Shown: in pieces, positions 14,201 through 25,040 of the stretch
Position numbering within the stretch: the stretch's first letter is position 1
Layout of the letters: every line of letters starts with the position of its first letter
DNA from: Tyto alba
Lineage: Eukaryota; Chordata; Aves; Strigiformes; Tytonidae
Direction of reading: 5' to 3'
Length of the DNA stretch: 64,000 bases
Assembly (NCBI RefSeq): GCF_018691265.1
Contig: NW_024881296.1
Coordinates: forward strand, 5,363,427 to 5,427,426
The notes under the pieces: generated by a model
What the model was told of the DNA's origin: nothing
The model's database searches: none
What the model saw: only the letters and a program-made list of their open reading frames with translations
Translations under genes and position numbers: made by a program

Positions 14201-14913
14201 TTCGGAAAAAGAAATAAGAGAAAATAACTGTCCCCACGCCTCTAGGTATCAAAATAAACAGTCAGATTTTTCAAGAGCTCTCAAAATTCATCAGCAATGG
14301 GGGAATCTGAGAATTCGGAAAGTTGTCCCAGGTGTTTTACAACACTAAAAACAAACCCTTCAACATGTCTCCCACTCAAGCTCATTTCTCACCTTGAAGT
14401 CACATTGGATTTTATTCTTTGTTAGAGAAGTAGAAGCGCAAAGAGATGCAATAGGAAACCTTGCTAATATATTTCTCACAGAAAAATAGGCATCTTGATA
14501 CCATATTGATTTAGTCTATTGGACACCACTGGCTATCACAGACGCAGTGTTAGAGACAGAAGCTGACTCATTAAAAACGACAGAAGTCACAGTACCTAGA
14601 CATTTAGATAAACTTAGGGTGCACAAACAGACAAACCTTTTAACTCCATTGCAATTTAATTAGGTTAGGGCTGGCAGCCAGAGGGACAGTATTAGAGACA
14701 GGCACCCTCAGTTAAATCATACAACAAACAGAGCATCAGGAATTTGTTGTCACCGTCCATCAGATCTAGTATCTGCGGGAGTCAGAGGCCTGCTAAATTC
14801 AGATTGTAGTCCCTGGCAAAGCAATGAAAAGAACTGACTGTTCCCTTTGGTCCTGCAATACATTTAAGGGCCTGCTGGAACTGAATGAAGACATCTGAAA
14901 AGGTAAAATGTAC

Positions 14914-15048
14914 CTGGCAGATGAAACCAGTGGATGAGCACTGCCGAACCCAGAGACTGAATTTCCTCTTTTTCCTCTTGCGCAGCTCCCTCTCCGTGCA
15001 TGTGGCAATGAAAACAGGATCCTCGTCAATCAAGGGCTCATGTAGTAC
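14914..15048 (-). CDS. PGBD5: PGBD5 coding exon 3
   Basis: This is a 135-bp exon of exactly 45 codons, residues 292-336, from [13 protein letters not shown] to [17 protein letters not shown] aligns by eye with the IDEQLVxF motif that holds the first catalytic Asp of piggyBac, so Asp299 is the likely counterpart and Asp301 follows it. The run [11 protein letters not shown] (about 311-321) is very basic and could serve in DNA contact or nuclear import. [15 protein letters not shown] matches the family segment where the strand after the first Asp resumes. The acceptor (CCAATTGCAG, preceded by a long pyrimidine tract) and the donor (CAG|GTACAT) are both consensus. Cys335 in FICQ is an Ile in my memory of the human protein. 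Confidence 0.96.
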
Positions 15049-15301
15049 CTGCAATTGGCAAGAAAAGAGGCAGGGTGGAAAGAAACAGAAGAGTACATGA
15101 TTGCTGAAAGAAAATGGTGCATTAAGTTCTTCCAAGGAAATACAATCCTTGCATCATGCTTCTGCACATCACCTCATACAAGGAGCAAAACCACTGTTGT
15201 TCATTGCTACCATCCAACAACAACCAAAGCCGAGCCAAGCACAATCCATTGTGGATGGCTGCTCTACAAGTGGTTTGCAAACACTGCAAGGCACGAGTCT
15301 C

Positions 15302-15399
15302 ACTTCTCGCTATCAGCTACAGTTTAACATCCCTCAAAAATGTGGCCTCTACTTCTCACTATCAGCTGGAGTTCAGCCTCCCTCCAAAATGAGGTGAGG
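15302..15399. repeat. 49-bp tandem duplication close to PGBD5 exon 3
   Basis: Unit 1 (15302-15350) starts ACTTCTCGCTATCAGCTACA and unit 2 (15351-15399) starts ACTTCTCACTATCAGCTGGA. Both continue as AGTTTAACATCCCTC / AGTTCAGCCTCCCTC and then a CAAAATG core. The units abut exactly with roughly ten mismatches. The pair lies about 250 bases upstream of the exon 3 acceptor in the direction of transcription. Confidence 0.88.
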
Positions 15400-17029
15400 A
15401 ATGGGAGGGGATTGTTAGTAGCATCCTTCTCCAAGTTTCATGATCAGCTTCATCTTGTTTGGCAGAAAGTCTTCCACCCAAACATCCCCCCTACAATACG
15501 TTGTAAGGTACATTCCTTGGTTACAGCAAAGGAAAACACACAGCAAAGAGGAAGAGAAGTTAAGGGAGAAAAAGATATTTTCTGCTGCCACTTAAGGAGG
15601 TGGTGAACAGAGAGGAAACATTTTTCCTGGTGGCAGCAGCTTCAGGGAAGACTCTCTTGCCTCAGAAGCTGAAAAAGTTGACAAAAGGAGACACAAAGAT
15701 AAAGGACCGAGGCAAAAATAGAAAAAGACAAGGCAGACTGAAGCAAGTAATGAAAATCTGTGAAAATTAAACAATTTCTGCATTCTGCATACAGATGATG
15801 TAAGTGGTTCCCTGTTCCTTACAGCTGTTTTGTTACACTTCTCTCTAATTCTGTAGTAAAGTTGTTAGGTTTTACACTATAGAATCCACCTACTGAAAAT
15901 CACTACTACCTCCTTGAAGCTCACAGGTAGCTGTGCATAACATACACATCCCTGACTGCACAGTATGTAAGTTGTCTAGCAAGTCTCTATTGAAAGGACT
16001 CAGCTGCTGAATGTTGACCAAATTCAGACATCTACATCTAAATCAGAGCAAGTCACTGCCCTCTCCCCTCCTGGTACAGGAGGGGAAAGCAGTCCCAGCA
16101 GGACGTAATTCATATCTTCTTTAAGACATGTGTAAATAAGTCAGATGGGTTATGATCTAAAGGAGGCTGTTCTTTTCCAGTGACTATCACCCGAGGAGAC
16201 AGGCTCAGATATAGGTATCCACAATACAGAGGCTCTCACCCTCTGACCAAGCCCTTCCACATCTGCATGGGTGCTACTCTTGTGCACATCTGCACGCAGC
16301 CAGTGGCAGAAATGAGAACAAGTCTGCACTAAACTTGGGAGCGATGTTTCTTTGAGATGTGGTGGGTAAGCAGTTAAGCACCAGTGATGAGCAGCTGCTG
16401 GCCTCCTGAACACAAGATGTTTGTTGAACATCACGCTGTCAGCCCAAAATAGGCACCCGTGCCCTCCCCAAGCAGTGGCGGCTGCACACTCATTTATATG
16501 CACTCCACTTCTTAACGGCTTATAAAACATTCACAGGACCATCTGAAAGCACTCCTGTGAAATGTTCAAATTATACACCAAAATGCAGATGCAAACAAGG
16601 AGAGCTGCACACAAAGCTATTTGTTCTTAAAGCTGCAGTTCCCCCTTTTCCCTACTGGAACCAAAGCCTCTTCCTCTCAAGGGCCACATGAAACACTGCT
16701 CTTCCTTCCCGAAGGCCACCTGGGGCGTTTCACACTTCCACCTCAAGAAATTCTGACAGTGTTTTTCAAATATTAAACATGTCCTCATTTGGTTTTGCCT
16801 TTCTGCCTCTTCCAGGCAGACGGGACAACCACATCCCTTGGGATGGGGTTGGATACACCATTAAGGATTCCTCAGCTACTGAAAAGGCCCTTTTACCTGC
16901 CAGATCCCACTGAGTGGTGTGGTTCAACTGTTACAATCTCCCCCAATGTAGGATGGAGAGGAGCAGAAAGAAAAGGCTATATAAGCATCATTTGAGGACA
17001 TTATTTACCCTCTGTCATTAGCTCAGCTC

Positions 17030-18830
17030 CCTACTCTGCACCCCAGCATCAGCTCTCCTCACAGCAGCTCTCCTGCATCCTGCTTACCTTTCGCACTCTT
17101 CCTGCCTTCTGAGACACTACAAGGCCTGTCAGCCTTACATTTAGAAAGCACATCTGATTTAAAACCTCTCCCCATCTTCCTCTTCTCCCTGCCCATACTC
17201 AGCTCTGCCTTCCTCTAGGACCCAGAGCTTCCCCTCCTTTCCTCTACACTGAATATTTAAGTCATTCCCATTTCTCCATAAGATTATTAATGTTCCACCA
17301 AAGTCCCTACTGAACTTCTGGGAAGAGGGAACAAAAACGCAAACTGAGTAGGGCAAGACTTGCTGTTGTTGAAAAGAGGGAATATGGACAGGCAGGGAAA
17401 CTGAAATGAAAACCCTGGAGCTTTCTCTTCTTGCTTCCTCCTGAGAGGGTGGGGAGACAAGTGTTGTCACCCCTCCATAAGCAACCACTGCTTCAACAGC
17501 TGTAAAGGACTTTGCAGGCAAGGCTGTGCCTGATGCTGGAACAGCTGATCCTCATCTTGTTTTCAAAGGTGACACTTTGTTGCTTCTGCACTGACACGGT
17601 TTTCTTATGACAAAAGCCACAGGCCAGCCTATTAGTTTATTCATTGTCCATTCCCAGTCCCCTTGCTCCTCCTGTAATCTCAACTCCATCTCTTTGCCAA
17701 GACTCCATGCAAAGTGATACTTGCTCCTTTTCCATTCCCCATTCTTGCTGTCATTGCAATACCCACTCTTCCACGAGTGAGCTTACTGACCCTGTGGCAT
17801 AATCTTTCCCTGCTTCTCATCTTCCTAGATAAAAATCTACTTTCAGGCTTAATTGACTCCTACACATATTCCTGGCCGCCTCTTCACCATCTTTGACTCA
17901 CTCCCCAAGCCCTCCTCTCTCCCTATTCTGATTTCCTTTGTTGCAAAGTATCTTGTGGATTTCTTCACAGAAATTGTTCCCATTTTCTTCTCTAATATCC
18001 CCAGTTTTGTTAAGGTCTAGGCAGCACTTCAACTATTTCCTTCACTCCCCCACAGTTATCACATTGCTTTCTTTTTTTTTCCTTCCATAGCCATCCTCAC
18101 CTCTGCTCGATCTTCTTGCTAAGCTTTCACTCTTTGTTTTCCCCTCAACACATACATGCATTCCAAGTGTTGGAGTCCCATCTTGGAGTCTTGACTCTCC
18201 AGAAATTGCTCCATCTCACAACATCTTTCATTTGCTGAACAAAACAGCTAGCCACTGTCAGGAGTGCCTTTCTTCTTTCTCCATTTTAGATCATCTCCAA
18301 AGCACTTTCCACTCTGCAGTTCCACCTCTCCTGATGCTGCAGATCTCACTGGCCAGTGAATCTGAATGTCAGTCTTTACCTCCAACTTCTTGCAAGGTCT
18401 TCTAAGCCAGGCAGTGCCTGCATTCTCTATGCTTTCTGAGTAACAGCTCTAAAACGTTACTCATTTTAGAGTAACAACCCACCTACCCAGCCAAGTTTTC
18501 ATCCAAGCCCACAGCTATCCTGCAACAGTTTTCCTTCTGGCCTTAACATAATGTGATCCTGCCCTACAGACTGCTGCTGGAAAGCCATTCTCCTCATCCG
18601 TCACACTGGCCACATTGCTTTTCCGTATTTCTCTGATAGCTCTGCTTCTTCAATATATCAGACAGATTCCTTCACTTTCAAAGTCCTGTTTGGCCTATCC
18701 ACATTTTACTAATCCTCTTTGCCATCATTCAAAGGTTAACTCCCACCTTCAATGGAGCCATGATTTCACGCTCCTCTGCCCATTTGTTCAGTCTTCAGTA
18801 GACTCTCTTTAAAGTAAAAAAATAATCAGT
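17030..18830. other. Pyrimidine-rich tract (plus strand) within intron 2
   Basis: For about 1.8 kb the plus strand is strongly enriched in C and T, with repeated CTTC, CTCC and TTCC words but no fixed period. A 270-bp patch near 17160-17430 has a mixed composition. The PGBD5 transcript reads the purine-rich strand. Similar shorter stretches occur at 4800-5000, 6950-8100 and 35100-35290. This may be a decayed interspersed family or a composition bias; I cannot assign it. Confidence 0.5.
18438..18475. repeat. Interleaved inverted repeats
   Basis: GAGTAAC (18438-18444) pairs with GTTACTC (18456-18462), which also pairs with a second GAGTAAC (18469-18475). CTCTAAAA (18447-18454) pairs with TTTTAGAG (18464-18471). 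The arms overlap in order, so two mutually exclusive hairpins or a pseudoknot-like fold can be drawn. This is a small structure of unknown meaning in intron 2. Confidence 0.75.
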
Positions 18831-18985
18831 TCTTACAGTACTCCTTTGACATTAGGTAATTTAAAAATAGCCATACAGGTTCATTTTCTGCTGTCAAACT
18901 CTCCACAAAATCTGGCTTCACCAGAGGATCAACTGGCTGAGAACTACAGGACATCAGAAATTTACCTTGCTATTCAATATGCTTA

Positions 18986-19473
18986 CCATAGAATGGTTTG
19001 GGTTGGAAGGGAGCTTAAAGATCACCTAGTTCCAACCCCCCTGCCACGGGCAGGGACACCTTCCACCAGACCAGGTTGCTCAAAGCCCCGTCCAGCCTGG
19101 CCTTGAACCCTTCCAGGGAGGGGGCAGCCACAGCTGCTCTGGGCAACCTGTGCCAGTGCCTCACAACCTTCATAGTGAAGAATTTCTTCCTTACATCTAA
19201 TCTGAATCTACCCTCTTTCAGTTTAAAGCCATTACCCCTTGTCCTACCACTACACTCCCTGATAAAGAGTCCCTGCCCATCTTTCCCGTAGCTCCCTTTA
19301 AGAACTGGAAGGCCGCTGTAAGGTCTCCCCAGAGCCTTCTCTTCTCCAGTCTGAACACCCCCAACTCTCTCAGCCTGGCCTCACGGGAGAGATGCTCCAG
19401 CCCCCCAATCGTCTTTGTGGCCTCCTCTGGACTTGCTCTAATAGGTCCATGTCCTTACTTATGACGGGGGCCC
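18986..19473 (-). mobile_element. CR1 LINE fragment (3' end)
   Basis: This is a minus-strand CR1 copy. It starts at its 3' end with CCATAGAATGGTTTGGGTTG and proceeds through GGAAGGGAGCTTAAAGATCA, CAGGGACACCTTCCACCAGA and AGAGTCCCTGCCCATCTTTC. It ends near CCATGTCCTTACTTATGACG. The block corresponds to the final part of ORF2 and the 3' end; ORF2 is broken. It is similar over nearly its whole length to the copy at 51250, with mismatches only every ten or so bases, so the two belong to the same subfamily. It is 5'-truncated. Confidence 0.95.
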
Positions 19474-22400
19474 TTACTGCTCCTCTGTCTGTCTTTCTCT
19501 TGCTCCATGTCTTGTACTTGGCCAATGCCCTCTGAATATTTCTATCTGCATTGCATTCACAGAAGCCCTAAGACAGAAGAGTCCTGGATTGTGACCAGTA
19601 CCCTTACTCACAGCAAATCACTTTGAAAACTGGAAAACTGAGACACAGAGGTGTGACTTGAGCAAGATCTTATCATTTGGAAATGCCCAAATCAGTATTT
19701 AATGATATGGACACAGAAAAGCTATGAGTTGATCAGCCTGGTTTTGCCCCTGTTTTCAGAGCAGCTGCCATCTAATGCTGGGAGCTGGTTTGGAAGAACT
19801 ATGTTGAAACTGCTTAGCTGTACGCTATGATACCACCAAGAGTGAAACACAAACGAGCCCCCTAGTAACCAGCCAAATTTTAGCACCATGCCTTTGGAGC
19901 AAGAGGCTAGAGCTATGTCTCTCTTTTTGCCAGGGAGTTCATTGCTGTCTGAGGTAAGGACTTAAGCTGGCTGTTCCCAGCTGACATTTTACTGGGCAGA
20001 TCCAGAAATGTTTGGTTCCAAGATGCTGAAGAGAAGAAAGAGGAAATAATAGAGTTCCCAGAGTTGTGCTCCTGACCTCTGCCATGCCAGTCAGGGGTAG
20101 CCAGAAACAGCAATCCTGTCTAGTCACATCCCACTGACAAGCATATAAATACTCAGCAGGCACAGAAGGATATTTGAGCAGTGATGTTATTTTTCTGAGC
20201 TCCTCTGGTTTCTGGAATTCAGTGTATATCCTTGGCAGGTGAGTACCCTTGAACTTGTCGCAGGATGCCTCCTGAGCGCTGGCAGGACATCTTCCCTGTC
20301 TTCTGGCTTCCACTTGTCAACAGTAGCACAGCTACAAAGCAATGTGGACCTGAGCAGCAGAGATGACACTGATGGCAAGAACTGACCCAAACTTCCAACT
20401 CTTGTTGCTCAGGTAAGAGTAGCAGTTATTTATACAGAATATGCTGGGGAGGGATGGAATGCAGAGAATATTCCTGTCATTCTTATCCAATCTAGGTCAC
20501 AACACCATTTTTTTCTACTTCAGAAATTGAAGCTAGCACTGCCGATACACAATTACAATGTTCTGGGCTTTCAATACCTTCATAAGCTGGAGAGTAATTA
20601 TTTCCTTTTGTTTGCTCAGTACATTTAGCAAAATAATGACAATTCACTAGACTGTTTTCTTTGTTTTCATATATTGGCATAGTTCTCTCTGTTTCCTTTC
20701 ATAGAAACTGTGGTGTCATTTTTGCATGCACCTTTTGGGGGCGGGGTTACACATGAGAAAAAAAACCCTAAATATTTTCTGAGACAGAAATTCCACTTGA
20801 ATCTCTTCTAGCTCTCCAAAAGGAAAAAAATATCAAATCTGTAGAATAAGTAACTGTGAAAGCAGATTTTGTACTGCTTATCTGACACAGACTGCCTGCT
20901 CTGTCCGTAACAGTGAGCATGGCATCGTCCTAACCTGCATTCTGTGATTCCACACAGCCAGAGGCAGAAAGTAACGTTTACCTACAAGCCCAAACAGCTT
21001 TGATGCATTCAACAGCAAGAAGCCCAAGTCACTCTTCTGCCTGATGCCACTTACAAGACATTAGCCTAAAGCCTCAGCACAGATCATGGCTTGGGAACAA
21101 ATCATCCAGATATCATAAGTCTTATGTTTAAGATACAGGTATACCTTAAGCAACAAATCCATTTTGAGTTTGGGATTCCAGGTACCAGATCACAGAAACC
21201 CCGGCCTCTCTTCCCAAAACAATTTCAGAGGCAGCACATCCAAAAGCCCATCTGAATGGGTCCTTCCCTTTGTCTTTTCCCTTCGTCTCTGTGCAACTGG
21301 GCTATTCTTTTTAATTATTTCTATTATTTCTCACTGGGCCTGACATTCTGAGTTTGATGTTTACTGCAGCCTGCTAATCTGCACTCAAGGCAATTTCCAA
21401 GGAGAGGTTTTTCCTGTTGTTTTGAGCAGATGGGTCCTTGTCTCTTGAGACAGGTAGTGTGCAGCCCTGCCTGATGGCACCCAGGAGGACGTTAGGCACA
21501 AGGCTACTTTTGAGAGGAGGCCTGGAACATCCCCCAGTAGGCTACTGGCGCTACACTAGAGTATTTTTAACAACAGATTCAAACCCTCTTTCTATCTCAC
21601 AGTTATTTTTGAAGTTGTGTTTTAATGCTTTTTGTTTCACTCAGTACCACTGAAACATGCTGTATAGAAACCACTGATGTAAACACTGACAAGGGGACAG
21701 AGAAGTGGAGGGAGAAGCAAAATAATTAGGCTGACAATTCTCCCTTTTTTTTAAAAAAAGTATCATATCCTTACCAAGCTCAGCACAAGTATACATTTTG
21801 CTCGTGGAGATTAGAGGTTTTGCCACTGCAAATGGGATGTTATGATTTTGTCAATTTAGTTCTCAAACTTGCTCAGGAGGGGGAAGGGAGAAGGGATATA
21901 CATGCAAATCAAATTTTATCCTTTAATGGATTTGCACTCACAGCATGTCCCACAGCACACCATTATAAGCATTTACATTAGACACAGTGATCACATTTCT
22001 GAAGCCTTTATCTTCTGCCCACTGAAGTCAGTGGCCATAAGGATTAGATTTCATATCTGAATGAGAGCTTGGTCCCAACAATACCGTGTCTCTTACTGTC
22101 TGTTTTGTCTTGATGGAAGTGCACCTTGCTGGCGTGGCTTAGCGAGAACACTCCTTTCTCCTCCCTTCTCCCATCTCGTAACAGCTTTTTAGTCAGCTGT
22201 GTTGTCCTGAATTATACAGATATGATTTTTATGGTTTATAAAATAGGAAAAAACCCTATAATCACTTCAAATTTATTTTGGGCACACTTCAATGGATGTG
22301 CATCTTTATCTTCATTAATTTTGTGCAGTAGCCAAAAATGTGATGCTTCAGAGGGGAAACGGGAAGAAAAAGAGGAAGATGGACACACCACCTTTTCTAA

Positions 22401-23521
22401 ATGCCTAGGTGAAATCTTTATATTCCAAAAACACAGAGTTGATTGAAGTTATTTCAAGCAGTAACATATTTCATGCTTATTCCTTTTTCTTTCCAGACTT
22501 CAGAACATGACCAGTAGCAACAGGTCGAAAAGGAGATGATTTATAGTGGGACAAAGTTTAAATAGCGTATGATTAATATTAAGAAAAGATTGCTTTGCAC
22601 TTAAAAAAAAAAATAATCGTTCAGCTGTACAGCTGTAGTCAGACAACCAGCTACGTAAGTTTCTGTATTTAGTTCCTTACACTGTCTGCCCAGTTTACAG
22701 AGCAGTATCCCTACAGAATGGCATTCTACTGTACCCCTACTTGTATCTGGAAATGAAAATTAATCGGAGTCCTGTTTACTTTTATTTCTGATAGTCTATA
22801 AATATTTCCAGCTCACTTGCACTTTGGTTACAAATCCACACATCAGTAAGTTTTTCCACAGGAGCATCACCCATCATTAAAATCCAGCACTGGCACAAGG
22901 CACAGGCAGTGCTGCTGAGGGCAGCTGACGACAGTGAGCAAAGGCACCAGTCCCGCTGCTTATTTTCCCTTTGCCCAGTCAGGAGGAGGTAGCTGTGCTG
23001 CTGGACCATACAGCAAGCACCTACTGCTAGGGTCAGGGCTGGTCATTCCTAGCAAATTCAGCTCCTGCAATCCAACCCACAGCAGGAGCAGAGCTACAGG
23101 CTTTCCCTCCAGCCCAGCTGCACCAGCTCTGCCCTTTCCACTCTCCCTCACAGGAACAGCCTGTAGCCTCCCATCCTCAGGATAGCAAAAACTAGTGGTG
23201 CCAACCTCACTGAGAAGGTTCCAGGCTTGTTTAGCACACTAAAACAAACAGCCCCAGCTCAGAGAGCATCATTCCTATTGAAACATGCCAGGTACCTGCA
23301 CTGCAGCAATATGTCAGACACTGCTGAGCAGTCACATTGGACAGTGCTGTTTTCTCTCACATTTTATGGAGGCACCACAGCATGGCTTCACACTATGGAG
23401 CTCTTTCTTCACACTGAAGTTCTTTCTCCAGGCAGCTGTGCTCTGCACTTTCAGTCATCGCAAGATGACCTGACCTAGAGCATGTGGGTTAGACATCCCC
23501 TGCCAAGAGGTTAACTCTTAC

Positions 23522-23949
23522 CTGGGCTTGCGAAGGCCTAAAAGCAGAGTCAAAGCCATTCTGCAGAGAGTCCAGAAAAGGCTGGATTTTGTAGAGGCCA
23601 TGTGTTGTCTGGCTCGAGCGGAAGGCGACAATGTGGAAGTACTTCAGGATCTTCTCAAAACGTGACTGTGTCATGATAAGTGCAATGCTCTTGTTGCTGT
23701 AGAAGCCGCTGCTCCAGATGCTGAGAACAGACTCACAGTGGTGGATGCTGGTTGATATCATGTAGCCTAAGAAGGCCTTCATTTCCGTCAAGGTGACATC
23801 AATCCAGGTATCGTCACTACCAAACCTCTCCTGGTACTTCTTAGCATACATGTTGGTTTGGACCACCATATTCTTTAGTACGTTGTCAGGGACAAAAAGC
23901 TGAAAAAAGTCCATGGCACTGGCAGTCTGGGGCATTTTTCGTGTTGGAC
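23522..23949 (-). CDS. PGBD5: PGBD5 coding exon 2 (start of transposase-derived domain)
   Basis: This 428-bp exon completes Gly149 and encodes residues 150-291. It begins [20 protein letters not shown] and ends FRPSQAQ. It holds the N-terminal part of the piggyBac-type transposase domain (DDE_Tnp_1_7 family): helices around [20 protein letters not shown], the segment [16 protein letters not shown], the [15 protein letters not shown] motif, and [13 protein letters not shown], which corresponds to the LYKIRPLL-type motif of active piggyBac transposases. Asp275 (in FLDSL) is 26 residues before Asp301 of exon 3. That spacing equals the spacing of D168 and D194, which I recall as being reported functionally important in the 455-residue human form. 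The acceptor is a good pyrimidine tract ending TTCTAG at 23950; the donor is CAG|GTAAGA. No stop or frameshift is seen. Confidence 0.96.
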
Positions 23950-24954
23950 CTAGAACAAAATCAAGAAAGGAAGATAAGCTCACAAGGCATGTCCAACACC
24001 AGCAATTTAAAGCAGGATTAACTTTCCTAAAGCAGGAAAACAAGGCCAAAGTGATGGCATGTCAGCTAATTCCTTTGAAAGTATACCCACTGTCTAGCAG
24101 ATCTCATAAGGAAACTTCCCCCCCATGTTCTCGGTCTTCCTCCTACATGATACAACACACTGAATAGTTTCTTCTGCTTTGCACACTCGGTTTGTATCAT
24201 GCAGGTCTGTGAGGCAGCATGCATTTAATTTTTCCATTCATATACTATCTGTACCTTTTACCCTCAGCAGTTGTGTTGGCCTTTTTCTAGATAGTCTTTT
24301 ACTTGTCCATACGCACATCAAAGCAGTGCCTTCCTCAAAACAGCCCAGAACGAAGGTGTCCAAGCCCTCCAAAGACAGAGTGCTGTCCCCATCCCAGCTG
24401 ACATGACTCCTGAGCACTAAAACCTGATCCCACCTTTCCTTTTGTACTTCCAATACCCACCCAGATCACTGTAATTAATCCCGTGACTTTCAGATCTATT
24501 TCTGTTCCGCATACAGAGCCATGCAGATCATGTCTATGTGCTTTTGAGCTCTGTGTCTCTGCCGCCACACTGGAGCTTTATCTTGCATTCTGACAGCCCC
24601 AGGAGAGCACATTACCGGAACAAGTCAAAGACACCATGTGGCTAGTGTCACTGTCCCACATCACAGGGAATATTTTTAGCATTACAATGCATACGCTGGT
24701 CCTTTTCCTTCCATAAGCCTTGCAGTCCCATGCTGTCATTACTCTAGCTTTTCACTAATCTTGCACCTTCTCTGCCAGTTTCAACTATTCCATATGAGGC
24801 AGGGTGGGGGGGAAGGGAAGGAGGCTCTAAGGTAGGCAGCACTGTATCAGTGTAACAAGGTTATCCAGTCAGCCACCAGATTACATTAAGCCGAATTAAG
24901 AACATCAAGTCTGCAATACCAGGGACACAGACACTAGTCCTTACAGTCTTCTCT

Positions 24955-25040
24955 CATCTAATCCCTTCCATAAACTAATCAAGCTCCATTTTAAAAGTGG
25001 TGTTTTTCACGCTCCCACCCATGGCAGTGTAGTCATCAGG
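24955..25040 (-). mobile_element. Old CR1 remnant
   Basis: TCTAATCCCTTCCATAAACT, then AATCAAGCTCCATTTTAAAA and GCTCCCACC recall the old amniote CR1 body, which reads roughly as cataaacttatcaagctc followed by a cttaaa-type block and GCCCCCAC. Orientation by this comparison is minus. Only a short core is convincing; flanks have decayed. The assignment is from memory of old CR1 subfamilies. Confidence 0.5.

Larger units (their letters stand above)
2303..14913 (-). other. PGBD5 intron 3
   Basis: This is a 12.6-kb intron between exons 3 and 4. Recognisable contents are a CR1 fragment (8116-8840) and two decayed SINE-like tails (9430-9530 and 11150-11260). Stretches at about 4800-5000 and 6950-8100 are rich in C and T on the plus strand, so the PGBD5 pre-mRNA is purine-rich there. 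The remaining sequence (2303-4790, 5010-6940, 11260-14900) is AT-rich and I see no gene, RNA gene or young transposon in it. Open frames are below about 135 codons and lack motifs. Confidence 0.85.
15049..23521 (-). other. PGBD5 intron 2
   Basis: This is an 8.5-kb intron between exons 2 and 3. It contains a 49-bp tandem duplication near exon 3 (15302-15399), a long pyrimidine-rich tract (about 17030-18830), an interleaved inverted repeat (18438-18475) and a CR1 fragment (18986-19473). From 19480 to 23500 I see ordinary intronic sequence with a few A/T runs and no gene. Open frames here are at most about 126 codons and have no motifs. Confidence 0.85.

Noticed and set aside
19076..19291. Plus-strand frame similar to one at 51346-51561
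   Set aside because: Both are the antisense of the same CR1 segment, not a gene family.
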